From assembly GCF_945859705.1 (NCBI RefSeq), contig NC_079134.1:48538402-48602401 (forward strand): DNA of 64,000 nt. The letters are read 5' to 3'. The notes beneath the pieces are model-generated. The model was not told where the DNA came from and searched no databases. It worked only from the letters and a program-made list of their open reading frames with translations. This DNA comes from Episyrphus balteatus. Taxonomy: Eukaryota > Arthropoda > Insecta > Diptera > Syrphidae. Shown here one piece after another: positions 28,993 to 39,905 of this stretch (position 1 is its first letter; the number at the start of each line of letters is the position of its first letter). A program made the translations under genes and the position numbers.

Positions 28993-31900
28993 ATGAATAA
29001 AATTTGTATTCGACTTCTATCTGTGGTCATTAAACCTGGCTTTCAAAATGCATATAATTCAAGCAATGTTGTTGCTCGAAACTTTTCATTTAGAAGTGAT
29101 TTATCATTGGAAACTTTGTATCCAAAAAGCAAACTTGCATTGTTTACTCCAACAGCGGTAATTTTAATAAAATTTAAATAATGTTTCATTTAATAATGAA
29201 TTAGAAATCTCTTAGCCTTTATCAACAGGAGATAAATTCTCTGGTTATATCCCAATTAATGAATTAGACATAACTTATAGCCGGAGTTCAGGTCCTGGCG
29301 GTCAGCACGTGAATTGCGTAAACACCAAAGTTGATTTGAGATTTAAGTTGGCTTCGGCAACTTGGATACCAGAAAAGACTAAACAGAAATTATTAGTTGA
29401 GGTAAGTGGTATTTTTCATGAAATAAGAATCATTCTTAATCATCGTCCAAAACCCAACAATTATAACAAAATTTGCGCTTTTAAAAAACTGCATTTAAAT
29501 TGTCACGAATCTTACATCACATTCCCATCATACTATAGGCAATTATAGTGGAGTGACTAAAGCTCAAAAAATGGCCATATTAGGGAACCCGGTCGAAAAG
29601 CTCTGATTTTGATGATCTTTTTTTCATAGTCGGTAGCTAAAAATATGTAGGTACATCTATAAATTAAAAATTTGCGCTGTTGTATTGTTTGTTTTAAATT
29701 TTTGTACGCAAACAAATTTTGTTTTAAAAAATTTTGCTTAAATTTTATAAATTAATTAATGCCAAAAGATTGTCTAGAAAATTAAAAGAAAAAAATATAT
29801 AGGAGTGAAGGACAATCTTCCATCGTTTAATCGATAAAGAATGCAATTTTCTCACAAATTGACTTCAAACTAAAAAAAAAAAAAAAATTATTTGAACACA
29901 ACGGCAACGCCTACAATATTTAAATATATATATTTTAAAAAGCTAGAAACTTATTCCTATTTGCAAAATTAAAAATAAGTAAATTGAAGAAACGGTTTTT
30001 GAAAAAATGGTAATTAAACTTAGAATTTTGAACAAAAAAAAATTATTGAACAAATTTTAACATGTCCTTTTTAAAACTTTTTCGTAATATAAAATGCATT
30101 TATTTTTCAAATTTTGCTGGCCACATTTATTATGATTTGAAATATGTATTACGGTTAGTGAAAAAAATTAAAAAGTATTTCATTTTCGAAGAACTTTTTT
30201 TAATAGAATTTTTTAAAAAAAATTAACTTATTTTTTTTTTAAGTTTAACATTTAAATATAAAGTTATTTTTTATTCATTCAATAGCCCTTATTGTTGAAA
30301 GTTAATTGCGTTAAATAGTTAACAACGTGTAAAATTTTTGACATTATTGAGGTTAATAAAAAAAATTTCAGCTGTATGGATTATTGTTTAAAATTTTTTC
30401 TGCCATGATACTCTTTTTTAATAAAAAAAAAAACAAAACAAAACCATCTGCAAAAAAAATTTAACTCAAATTTAACCAGGTCCCAGAGCCCAGTCAATTT
30501 TTAACAGCTGAAAATGTTTTATTCACCTCAATAGTGTCAAAAATTTTACACGGTGTTAACTATTTAACGCAATTCACACACGGCCTAAATAGCAAAAGTT
30601 TAAATTCTTATTTGCCAAAGTCTTTAAGAAAATCAATTAAAAAAAAAAAAAAACAAATGAAATTGTAGTAATTTAAAAAAAAAAATTTTTTCAAAACTGT
30701 AATATACATAAATATTGTTTTTTCCTCTTCGGAATTCAACTGACAATATTTATGGCCAAAATATTTTTAAAATAAATTCATATTTTACTAAGAAATAGTT
30801 TGAAAAAAGCCATTTAAAATTTTTTAATAACTTTTTTTTCCATAATTTTGAGTTGAAGACCATTCTTTTAAATTAAATTTAGTGGATTTAAATTTTACAG
30901 ATAGAAATGAGATTCTGGCTTTTTAAAAACGTGTATGTAAATATTGTTGGTGTTGTGTTCAAAATATTTTTTTGTGTTTGATTTTGGTTTGTGAGAAAAT
31001 TGCATTTATCGGTAGGCCATTTTAAGTTTCAATATATGTATGTATGTTTATTTTTTGTAATAATAACAAGTAAAATAACTACTGTTTTTAATAAAAAACA
31101 AGCAAAAATGAGGGCAAATTTAACAGAAACATTTGTTTTTTTTGCGATTTGGAAGGCTTTAATGCAAAAGAGTCGGTACGAGCTGCTAATATCATGGCTG
31201 GTAATAAAGGCTCAAAATTTCTATTACCGACAGCTTGAGGTTAAACTTACTTGTTAGACATGTGGTGACATATATTAGGTAGTTATTTGTATACAAGAAA
31301 ATAATGTTTTGTTGGTGTATTCCTTACCGTTACTTACTTTCAGTTGCCTTGTAAACGTGTTGCAACCGCGATGTTGCACCCGCTATAGCTTCGAATTTAA
31401 ATTCCTCTTTGTATTTTTTTCATTGTATTATTTTTCGTTTTTTTTATGTCTTAAGATTATTGATTTAACGTCATTCGATATTATGATTATTGATTTAACG
31501 TCATTCGATATTATGTAAGTAAAAGATCAAAAGTGTTTTAAAATCAACAGACTTTTATGGTTTTGTATTAGATCTAAAAAGGTGAGCCGATTTTGTTGCA
31601 CCCGCTATCGCACTTTGAACCCTTCCTAGTGAGGATTTACTTATTTAATTTAAATTTATATTTTAATCAAAAATAAACAGGTTTAAATGTACCCTATCAA
31701 GTTATAGTTTAATTAAAATATCTTTGTATTTGTAAATTTTACTTTTTCCGTGGGCTTTCTTCAATATACTTAGTTAGTACTAGTCGACGTTTCGGGTATG
31801 CTTATACCCTTCTTCAGGACTAATATTTGTGAAATATATTAAATATATTTTAACCTCTAAGGTTTCTAACTTCTTGGAAAGTTGCTTGTTTTTGTTTTTA

Positions 31901-32639
31901 ATTTTTAATATTTCAAAATTTCAACATTTTAAGTCTTGAAAAAGACATTCGTTTTATCAAAATTTCAAAATAATAATAATAATAATAATATTTCACTATG
32001 GAAAATTGTCCCTTACTCCCGTATATTTTTTCTTTAAATTATCTAGAGAATCTTTTGGTATTATTTATATTATGAAATTTAAGCAAAAAAATGGTTTTGT
32101 TAAAAAAAATTTAATTTTAATTTAAAAAACAATACGGCAACATCGGCAATTTTTTACCTATTGAGGTTAAAGTATTTTTAATTACCGGCGTTTGAAAAAA
32201 AAAGATAATCAAAATCAGAGCTGTTCGGTCGGGTTCCCTAATGATTTGCTTTAATTGCTCCACTATCATCCAAAGTGCTATCAAAATAAGTTCATTATAT
32301 TTTTCTCAGTTAAAAAATAAGCTCAGCAAAGATGGTTATTTTGTCATAAAAAGCGATTTAACGCGTTCACAACAAATGAATTTAGCAGATGCATTAGAAA
32401 AACTTCGCAATATAATTCGAAAATATGAAATTGATACTCCTCGTCCAACAGATGAAACATTAGAAAAAATTCGCAGAAGGTAGGGGATATCATTTATTTT
32501 AAGACATGAAAATTGTATAACAGTTTGATTTTTTTTTGTATTTATTAGGAAAGAGAGGGCTGCACGAGAAAGACTTTTCATCAAGCGTCAGAGGTCACAG
32601 ACAAAACAAGATCGTCAAGGACCAAATGTTGATTTTTAA
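28993..32639 (+). CDS. mRpL58: Mitochondrial peptidyl-tRNA hydrolase ICT1 (mL62)
   Basis: A codon-independent release factor built into the mitochondrial large ribosomal subunit, where it rescues stalled ribosomes. Exons 28993-29157, 29216-29401, 32310-32479 and 32549-32639 (all GT-AG, in phase) encode 203 aa. The first ~40 residues are basic and hydrophobic with few acidic residues, as in a mitochondrial presequence. The catalytic GGQ is at residues 83-85 within SSGPGGQHVN. The C-terminus is a basic tail (KERAARERLFIKRQRSQ) that binds the mRNA channel in this family. Intron 2 is 2.9 kb because a 2.7-kb transposon occupies it; the other introns are 58 and 69 bp. The ATG is the first in frame after the predicted UTR. 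The gene appears intact. Confidence 0.95.
30301..30583. repeat. Nested inverted repeat (MITE)
   Basis: The arms carry AATTGCGTTAAATAGTTAAC and GTTAACTATTTAACGCAATT, each continuing into the AAAATTTTTGACA / TGTCAAAAATTTT block and the ATTGAGGT / ACCTCAAT block, about 60 bp per arm. Confidence 0.7.
31458..31515 (+). repeat. Exact 30-bp tandem duplication
   Basis: Two head-to-tail copies of GATTATTGATTTAACGTC followed by ATTCGATATTAT. Nearby, TTGCACCCGCTAT occurs twice (31374 and 31597). Confidence 0.8.
31780..31823 (-). ncRNA. Hammerhead-ribozyme-like motif of a Penelope-like element
   Basis: On the minus strand the order is stem I TTAGTC, core CTGAAGA, stem II GGGTAT/ATACCC with a short loop, core GAAA, a very short palindromic ACGT stem III, then the NUH-type cleavage triplet GTC and GACTAG, which pairs with stem I. 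This is the minimal dimer-type hammerhead reported in Penelope-like retroelements. One extra A lies between the CTGAAGA core and stem II, so activity is doubtful. No Penelope coding sequence is visible. Confidence 0.5.
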
Positions 32640-32662
32640 AATGTTAAAATGTTGTTAAAAAA

Positions 32663-32668
32663 AATAAA
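32663..32668 (+). terminator. mRpL58: ICT1 poly(A) signal
   Basis: AATAAA 24 bases after the ICT1 stop, within an A-rich stretch. Confidence 0.6.
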
Positions 32669-33219
32669 AATTCTTCATGAAAACAAATCTTTGTTTTATT
32701 TTTTACTAAAAGAGTCAAAAATGTTACATGAGCTTTATACATTAGGAGATAAACATTATTGAAATGTAAAAAGGAATGTCAAGGATATTTCTTAATCAAT
32801 GGACACCAAAAATGGCGTTTCCTATCGTTTTGGAAAATCGTAGGTTCGCCAAGTAAAACTAATTTAAAATATCGAACTATCGGCTTTTATATGTTAGAAA
32901 ATATAGCATTCAAGTCGGGCTCTGCGTTAAATGTAAAATTTTGAACGACTATTAATTATAATTTTAATTATAATTGTTATTTATGAGTTTTATACACCTG
33001 AAGGAAATCTGCAAATATATACAGATGTTTTCTAAAGATCGAACTTTTGTGTTGAATTAATTAAAAAATCTTTTTATGCAGTTGTAATGACTAATATATT
33101 TGGAAAGGCTTTAAAAAATTTTAATGAAGAGATTCATAGTAGTTTCCGAAGTTCTAGCATTTAAATATGCATACAATGCTTCAGATTTTATTATATTAAT
33201 TTTTACTTGCGATAGGTAC
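32669..33219. other. AT-rich spacer
   Basis: No gene is supported. A few protein-like codons around 32760-32940 have no start or homology I can name. Confidence 0.3.
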
Positions 33220-33770
33220 TATAATGATCATTCGTACAAAAAAAAGTTGAGATAACAAACAGACATGATATTACGATAATAGAGAATGTGGGTACCGCAA
33301 ATCCGTCTGTCTGTCTGTCAGTCTGTATACGAAGCTAAAAACTTGGTATGTAGCGTTTGGCAACTCTCAAGAGGGGTTTTTGGAATTAATTTTGTTTTAC
33401 CAAAAATAACGGTAACTACCTGTCATATACCAATTTTAGTAAAACGGCTCCAACGATTTTGTTGAAAAAATTCAAATGTTAGTTTTAAGACAAGGTCTAT
33501 CCTTTAATGAAAATGAAATGAAATTTTCGTACAAAAGCATTTATATGATTTTAATGTATAAGCCAAAAATAAAATTTAAAAAAAAATTAATTTTGGATTT
33601 AAAGAAAAAAAAGATGATTTTTTTTTTTTTTTTGTTGAAAAATTTTCGACAACTTGACATTGATTTCTTTTTGAAAATTTGTTTTTTTTCCTTTGAAAAA
33701 CGAATTTTATTTTTTTCATGTAAATTTTCTTAAATTTTATATAAAAACTCTTAAGAATTTTAGCAACTTG
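33220..33770 (+). repeat. Dispersed repeat (GTCTGTCTGTC / ACGGCTCCAACGATTTT family)
   Basis: The left end ATTCGTACAAAAAAAAGTTG is followed by GAGAATG, a CTGTCTGTCTGTC tract, TTACCAAAAATAACGGTA and AAAACGGCTCCAACGATTTT. The same order recurs inverted at 39440-39905. Parts recur at 37400-37640, 43600-44300, 52230-52520 and 55690-55815. No coding sequence was found. It is a multi-copy AT-rich family of unknown class. Confidence 0.65.
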
Positions 33771-34528
33771 AACCCTAAGAGCAAGTTCTTGCGACGAGCG
33801 TCGTACATTTTATTCTAATTTGGATCATATTAATCAATTATACTTATTTTATTTACTTTTATTTTTACTTTTAATTTAATATTAGTACTTGTTAATAACA
33901 TGTAAATCTTAGAATTTAGTTATTATTAATAAATAATAAAATCAAATTTATCTCTTTACGTTAAACCGAGTGTGTTTTGTTTAGATAGTCAAAGCTTTTC
34001 TTTCTAAAAAAGAAAATAGTCCAAATACATATCGATAGGTCTGGTTCAAAGTTCATGACTTTTTTTTTTTGTGTACCGATGTTATTTCCTGAAATACAAA
34101 ATCTAAGGAACAAAAGTTGTCAAGAAATTAGTTCAATTACTTATTTTCTTTATTAAATTAAATTATTTGCCATCACAAAACACAGATGTATTTTATTGAT
34201 TTCTTATCTATTTGTTTTACCTTTTATATAAGATCTTTGCATTTTTATAAAAACATTGATTTTTATAATTTTGTATTCGAAACAACATTATTTTGGTTGC
34301 AATAATTTTTTTCTTAGTGGTTTTATTTTTTATTTGCTACATTTATTTTTATAATATCAAATGCATTTTTTAAGGGATTTTTTTTACAATTTGATATCGA
34401 TAGACAAACCCTACATTTTTACATTCTGCTTTTTATATTAAAAACTAAACTCTTTTATCTTATACAAAATACTCTTGCTATTCCTATTCTTTACCGAACT
34501 TTTGTAAGATGAAAAAAAAAAATTTAAA
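33771..34528. other. AT-rich, no recognised feature
   Basis: Long T and A runs with no supported gene. Confidence 0.3.
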
Positions 34529-34624
34529 TCAAGCCTGCAACTTCCCCCAAACTTCCTTAAAGTAAAAATCTTCGTCAGGATAACTGTCATAACACTGCCG
34601 GTACATAAAAGCTGTCCGTTTTTT
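34529..34624 (-). CDS. Orphan coding-like segment
   Basis: On the minus strand 31 codons read KKRTAFMYRQCYDSYPDEDF, followed by YFKEVWGKLQA and TGA. The composition (Tyr, Asp, Trp, balanced codons) is far more protein-like than the surrounding AT-rich DNA, but upstream there is a stop and only a weak AATGAG acceptor. It could be a last exon or a gene shard. I cannot name the family. Confidence 0.25.
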   Translation of the reverse strand, partial: KKRTAFMYRQCYDSYPDEDFYFKEVWGKLQA

Positions 34625-35319
34625 CTCATTATTTCAACGAAATAAAAATTCACCCACTACAAAAGCTCTCCCAACAAGGATATACACGAGCAAGAAAAAT
34701 TTTCTATATAGCTTTTCGCAGAAAGAAAATTTCAGTCATCAGTTTTTCTTCGGTGAGAAATGGCAGTCGTTCTGTTTTATGAAAATAAATTCACAAATTT
34801 TCATAAAAATCACATTAAATTGTTTGCTGTTTATATAAAAACAGCAAATTTAATTCAAAACTCGTTCCAAGAGTTTTGTAGTGTTTGTTAAGTATAAAAG
34901 GGCATTACTTTTTTATTATAACAATAAAAATATAGCTCTTAATTATAAAATTGGTTTATTCTCTCGGTTTGTGTTTTTTTTTCTTCTGTGAAAAACAACT
35001 CCTACTTATAAAATCATCGGCTTTTTTCGGTACCCTTACTCCCTGCCATATAAATATTCACCGTAAAACAGCAGTTAAACCACAAATAACTATGTCATAA
35101 GAATGAATTCTATGTAGAAATCTATTAAAATTGAACAAAAACAAGTAAAAATTTTATATAAAGTTAAAGTTACACATTATTTTGTATCCTTTTTATAATG
35201 GCCCTCGATTGATTTTTCACGGATAGAGTTGTGGAAAGATTGTGGGGGGCTCTAGTGTTGTCTGGGCTTTATATACATTTTGCTTGCATAACTTTCCCAT
35301 CCCTAAAAAAAAAAAACAA
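34625..35319. other. AT-rich spacer
   Basis: Nothing is recognised. Confidence 0.3.
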
Positions 35320-35570
35320 ACTTACCAAGCAGCAGCAGTAGCATTGACAGTACCGACCGACTCGTCGACTATCATAAGGATAGGTTGAAAAAGGACATCA
35401 ACGGGGATGTTTATCTCAACAATGATATTGAAAAACACCGTACTAATGATTTTCTTCTCCTTGAATCGTTATATAATAACAAGTTTTCCAATACCATACA
35501 ACAGCTTTTGCTGTGCTGTAAAAATCTAATTATTTCTGAACGACTGAGTTCGAAACCAGATGACAGGTAG
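35320..35570 (+). CDS. Orphan coding-like exon
   Basis: The open frame begins at a TAA-bounded poly(A) tract and reads SSSSSIDSTDRLVDYHKDRL, later NGDVYLNNDIEKHRTNDFLL and ISERLSSKPDDR, ending in a donor-like GACAG|GTAGTA (or stops at TAG just beyond). It has no ATG in a plausible position and only a weak acceptor (ACCAAG|CAG). The amphipathic, balanced composition suggests a real exon or shard. Family unknown. Confidence 0.25.
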
Positions 35571-38245
35571 TAGTCATTATTATCCTTGCAAACATTAGTA
35601 GTAGCCAATTGCTTGTGGATTCTCGTTCTCGTCCTAAAGGAAAATCCTTAAGGTTAAACAAAAATACAAAGAAACAACCACAAACTGACTCAACACTGTA
35701 GTGGCAACAACGGTATAGGAAATAATTATCGACAAAAACACAAAGAATCTACCTACTCTTGTTGTTTAGACATAAAGGCATAAAGGATATAACCTCTGCT
35801 GAGCAAAAAAAACCTTGGCCTTTTGCTTACGGAATGTGTTTTTAGCTGCTGCTTTGAATTATTCAAAATTCAATAAAATGTACTTGTGCTTTTTTGGACA
35901 ACAAAGCCATAACCATAGGTGTTGTGTATGCATGTGTGAGTGTTGGTGTGTGTTTAAGGATAACAAGGTTTGAACCAAACACTTTTTTGAAATTCAAGTG
36001 CAAGGCCATTTGATTACATAAATCAACAGAAAAAGAAAAAAAAAATACAAAATCAATTAAAGTTATTACACAATATCTAACTGTAATATATTGAAAATCA
36101 ATATATTAATAAAAAAAAAAAAAGAAAATTCAAATAATATCAATCAATCATAACATCATGAAAATTATATACATATTGAAAAATAATTTGAAAAAATAAA
36201 AAAAAATCATAACATTTCGGTTGTCGGACGTTTATAGTCATAAAAGTTTAATAGGATTTATGAAGGCTACGGCTGTAACTTCGTTTGGTTAGAAAAATAA
36301 ATAATTGTAAATCTGTCTAAATTGTGTGTCAGTTTAAGTGGTTGTTGTTTATATTTGGTGTCTTTATGCAAAATAATAATTAAAATTAAGGAGAAGGAAA
36401 ATAAATACACTGGAAAAAAACTATCACTTTTATTAAATCTGCCTATAAATTGGATACGATCAGAAATACCGTTACTGCCGTGAAAGGTAAGTTTTTTTAT
36501 TGATTTTATAAAAAAAAATAATAATAATTTTTCAATGTAATTTACCTGGTCCTTAATTCATGTGAAGAACGTTCATAGCTCATAAGTTAAGAATTTTTCT
36601 ATCTTCGTGCCCTTATTTCTTAATATTTCAAATCCTAAGCGGACTTTAGGTCAAAGCCTAAGGCCCGCTTAGGATTTGAAATCATAAGTTGCCACTTTTA
36701 AAAGAAAATTTAATTAAGTTTTTTTATGACGATTTTTGAATTTTCTTGGGTCAACTATATTAATTTATGTTAATTAGATTAAAATTAATTTCCACATCAA
36801 TTACTGTTAATTTTTCGACCATCTTTCGAGCATAAAGCCTGGTACGCAGATCGAGGTACAGTTTAGCTCCCATACAAATTATTGTTATAATTAGCCAAAT
36901 TAGGCATAAGCCATAAATGTCGTACTAAAATAACATGCACGACTGACTGGATCACACGAGCTTGCTCTTAGAACTCAAGTTGCAATACAGATTTAGTAAA
37001 TATAAAATATAAAAAATAAAGGTAACAAATGAAATTGAATTCCAAAGTAGTATGCAATTTAATTTCTTTTATTAAATAATTCAAAATCATTGTACCCATT
37101 AAAAAAAATCTTATTTTTCATAAATAGATAAACAAAATTTGAAATAAAGTTGATATGCCATTTTGTTTAATCAACACCCAAAAATAAAATTTCTAAAATT
37201 TGATTTGTTGAATCAACACCTAAAACTGAAATTGCAAAAATTTGGTTTTGCAATAAAACAAAATATTAAATTAAAAAAATTCAGAAATTATATTTTTCAA
37301 AATCTTATTTTTGGTTTGTATTAAAACATTGTAAATGCTTTATAATTAGGTACCTTGTCATTGAATTAGTCTTTTTGGAAAAATTCAGGTTGGAAAAAAA
37401 AACACTGTTTATATATATCATTCTATAGCACCGTTAATAATGGTTTTCAAAAATCATAAGAGGATAGAACTTGTCTTAAAACTAACATTTGAACGTTTTC
37501 AAGAAATAATAAACTTTTCCAAAATTGGTATATGAGAGGTACCTACCGTAATTTTTGATACAATAAAATGAATTTAAAAAATACTTTTACATACAAAATT
37601 TCAAGTGAATCGACACCCCGCCCTTTCCTTTAGGATCTAAAGTTGCCGAACGTATTCTTACGTATAATTAATTTGCAGGATCTACTGTTTTCCGCTGCAG
37701 TCAGTTGAGTATTGAAATGCTTTATTTTTATCACTTTAAACTCATCTTTATTAAGGAATAATTAGGAAAAACATGAACATGAAACCCAACATTTTTTTTT
37801 TTGAACTTATGCCTCCATGGGATGGACATAAGTCCCAAATTGATTATGGAACCATTGTTCCTTAATAAAATTAGGCCTAATCTCCCTTTCAAATTAAAAA
37901 AAAAGTTTATTTGCCTGGGCGTTATGTCTCTAATTTTTGTTATGTCCCTGCTTTTATTCTTACTTTTTTTTTTAATTCAGCCTTATTTCTCAGTTGGAAA
38001 TCGGCGTTACTTCACTTTGACAAGGTGCAATAAGGCCGAATGTGAAAATTGGGCTTTATTTCACGGCACCAAATCGCCAACTACAAAATACAAAGTTTGA
38101 TGAAATTTAACTACTAAATTAAATTTCATCAAATTTAGGTTGTAGCTTAGACATTAGCTTTTTTTATAGCATTCATAAAAGAATATTTTAAATTTAATTT
38201 TATCATTTTATCAGAAATGTAAAAACGCAATAAAAGGTCTTTTTT
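35571..38245. other. AT-rich region with repeat shards
   Basis: It includes a copy of the ACGGCTCC-type repeat on the minus strand (about 37400-37640), a partial CTGGTACGCAGATCGAGG end near 36840, and a 58-bp hairpin at 36625-36682. I see no gene. Confidence 0.4.
36625..36682. repeat. 58-bp palindromic hairpin
   Basis: ATTTCAAATCCTAAGCGG and its exact inverse close around TTTAGG...CCTAAG, leaving a very short loop. Confidence 0.75.
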
Positions 38246-39439
38246 TAGAAATGGTAACGGAGTTACGAATAACAGAGTTACGCGCGACAGAGTTACGGCC
38301 GTCGAAGTTACGAAAAACTAGAGTTACGAATTCTAAAGTTATGTTAAGCTATGATATGTGATTTTTGGGTTGGCAACAATTGCAACAACAGTTCAGCACA
38401 CCAAAATAACGTCTGTAAAAAAAGGGGTGGTTTGGTTATTATTTTAATATACATAAATAATAACAAAGTGGGTATTACCATTGAATAATTATATATAGAA
38501 GTGACACCGATAGTTTCTAGCGCCACACAATTTTATTTTTTTCGGCAATAAGATGTACTAAAAAATCCCCAGAGAGAATGGAGCTTGTCCTAGAAAATTA
38601 TGTTTCCAAAAATTTGTTTTTAAAAAAGGAAATTTCACTACTACACACATAAGGAAACAAATATCAAATAAAAATAAATCGTATCGACACGTCGACATTC
38701 TATAATAGAAAAAAAAAATAAGGAAATTTTACTCACACATACAAAATTACACAAATATCAAACAAAAATATTGAAAAGTTTGTTGACATCATAAATGTAT
38801 CCATAGTAACTCGAAACTAAAAACAAGAAATTTTTTATTAACGATGAGAATTTGAACAAAATTAAATATTATTGTTGTATATTCTAGGTACGTTATAGCT
38901 TATTGGGCATGAAAGTTACCCTTGTTTCAATAGTCCTATTAGCGTAGGTGACAAGGTGATTGCTCTTTAATTTTGCTTTCTGAGTTCGTATCCCCACAGA
39001 GATTGCTATTTTTTTAATATTATATTTTTTTTTGGAATATTATGAAATGCGTAACGATTAGAGCCTTTTTTTGCTGAATCGAAACTTTAGCATTTAATTA
39101 CAACATAAATCCTTATATGACAGTTTACGCCAAAGTAAAAGTAGAGCCTAAACATCGAATACCAAACATTCGACCACGCTTATACATTCACTTTCTATTA
39201 GGCTATTATTCACCAAAACTTATCATTAGAAAATTTGATTTTCTACGAGCTTTACCAATAATCAAATTAAAGGCTCACTTAAATATTTAACTGAATTATA
39301 CATATTTCTCTCAACCAATATAAACAATTGAATACTCAGGTTAAAGGCTAATGCTCGGCTAAATTTAATAGTAGGTAGGTAGGTTAATAATAATTTTAAA
39401 AAATTTCCATGATTGCCCAAAAATTATTATATAATTTTT

Positions 39440-39905
39440 TTAAACAAAATCACTGGTACCGTTTTCGAGAAAATTAAACATTTTCGAAATTGGTTTATGA
39501 CAGGTATCGTTTTTTTGGTAAAAAAAATTAGTTCTAAAAACTCCTCTGGAGATTCTGCAAAAAATGCTTCATACCAAGTTTGATGTAAATCGGTTGATTC
39601 GTTTAGCTGTAGACAGACAGACAAACGGAAATTCCGTGACCCACTTTTTTGCATTCTCTATTATAAGCCCTGTTCCTTTGGGAGGTGGCAAAGTACTACT
39701 AGTAGTTTACTAGCGATTTTCAATGGAACGCACTTTCAACGAATTCAATACAAATCGTATCCACTCGGGAAGAAGAGCATGAGTAGGTAGATGATAGTAC
39801 TAGATTAAACAAAACATTTACTATTAGCTGACTACCACCTCCAGTGGAACAGGGCTATAGTAATCCCATGTCTGATTGTTATCTCAACTTTTTTTTGTAC
39901 GAATG
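39440..39905 (-). repeat. Inverted copy of the GTCTGTCTGTC dispersed repeat, interrupted
   Basis: It runs on the minus strand from CGTACAAAAAAAAGTTGAG through CAGACAGACAG to TTCTCGAAAACGGTACCAG. The 191-bp MITE at 39666-39856 splits it. Confidence 0.65.
39666..39856. mobile_element. 191-bp MITE with a demonstrable empty site
   Basis: The ends AGCCCTGTTCC and GGAACAGGGCT, with GGAGGTGG / CCACCTCC further in, are flanked by ATA on both sides (39663-39665 and 39857-39859). Other copies of the host repeat show the uninterrupted sequence (GATTAC...TAGAGAATG), so the insertion point is certain. Confidence 0.85.

Larger units (their letters stand above)
29542..32269. mobile_element. 2.7-kb TIR element inside ICT1 intron 2
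   Basis: Outer inverted ends begin AT(T/G)ATAGTGGAG and run through TTAGGGAACCCG(G/A) to GCTCTGATTTTGAT, about 85 bp in all, with one diverged stretch. The interior is AT-rich without a recognisable transposase and has been hit by other insertions (hairpin 30301-30583, hammerhead-like segment near 31800). Its removal would leave an intron of under 200 bp, like the gene's other introns. Confidence 0.7.

Noticed and set aside
33300..33330. CTGTCTGTCTGTC tract as a CRISPR-like or satellite array
   Set aside because: It is a short tract that belongs to a dispersed repeat with conserved flanks in several copies.
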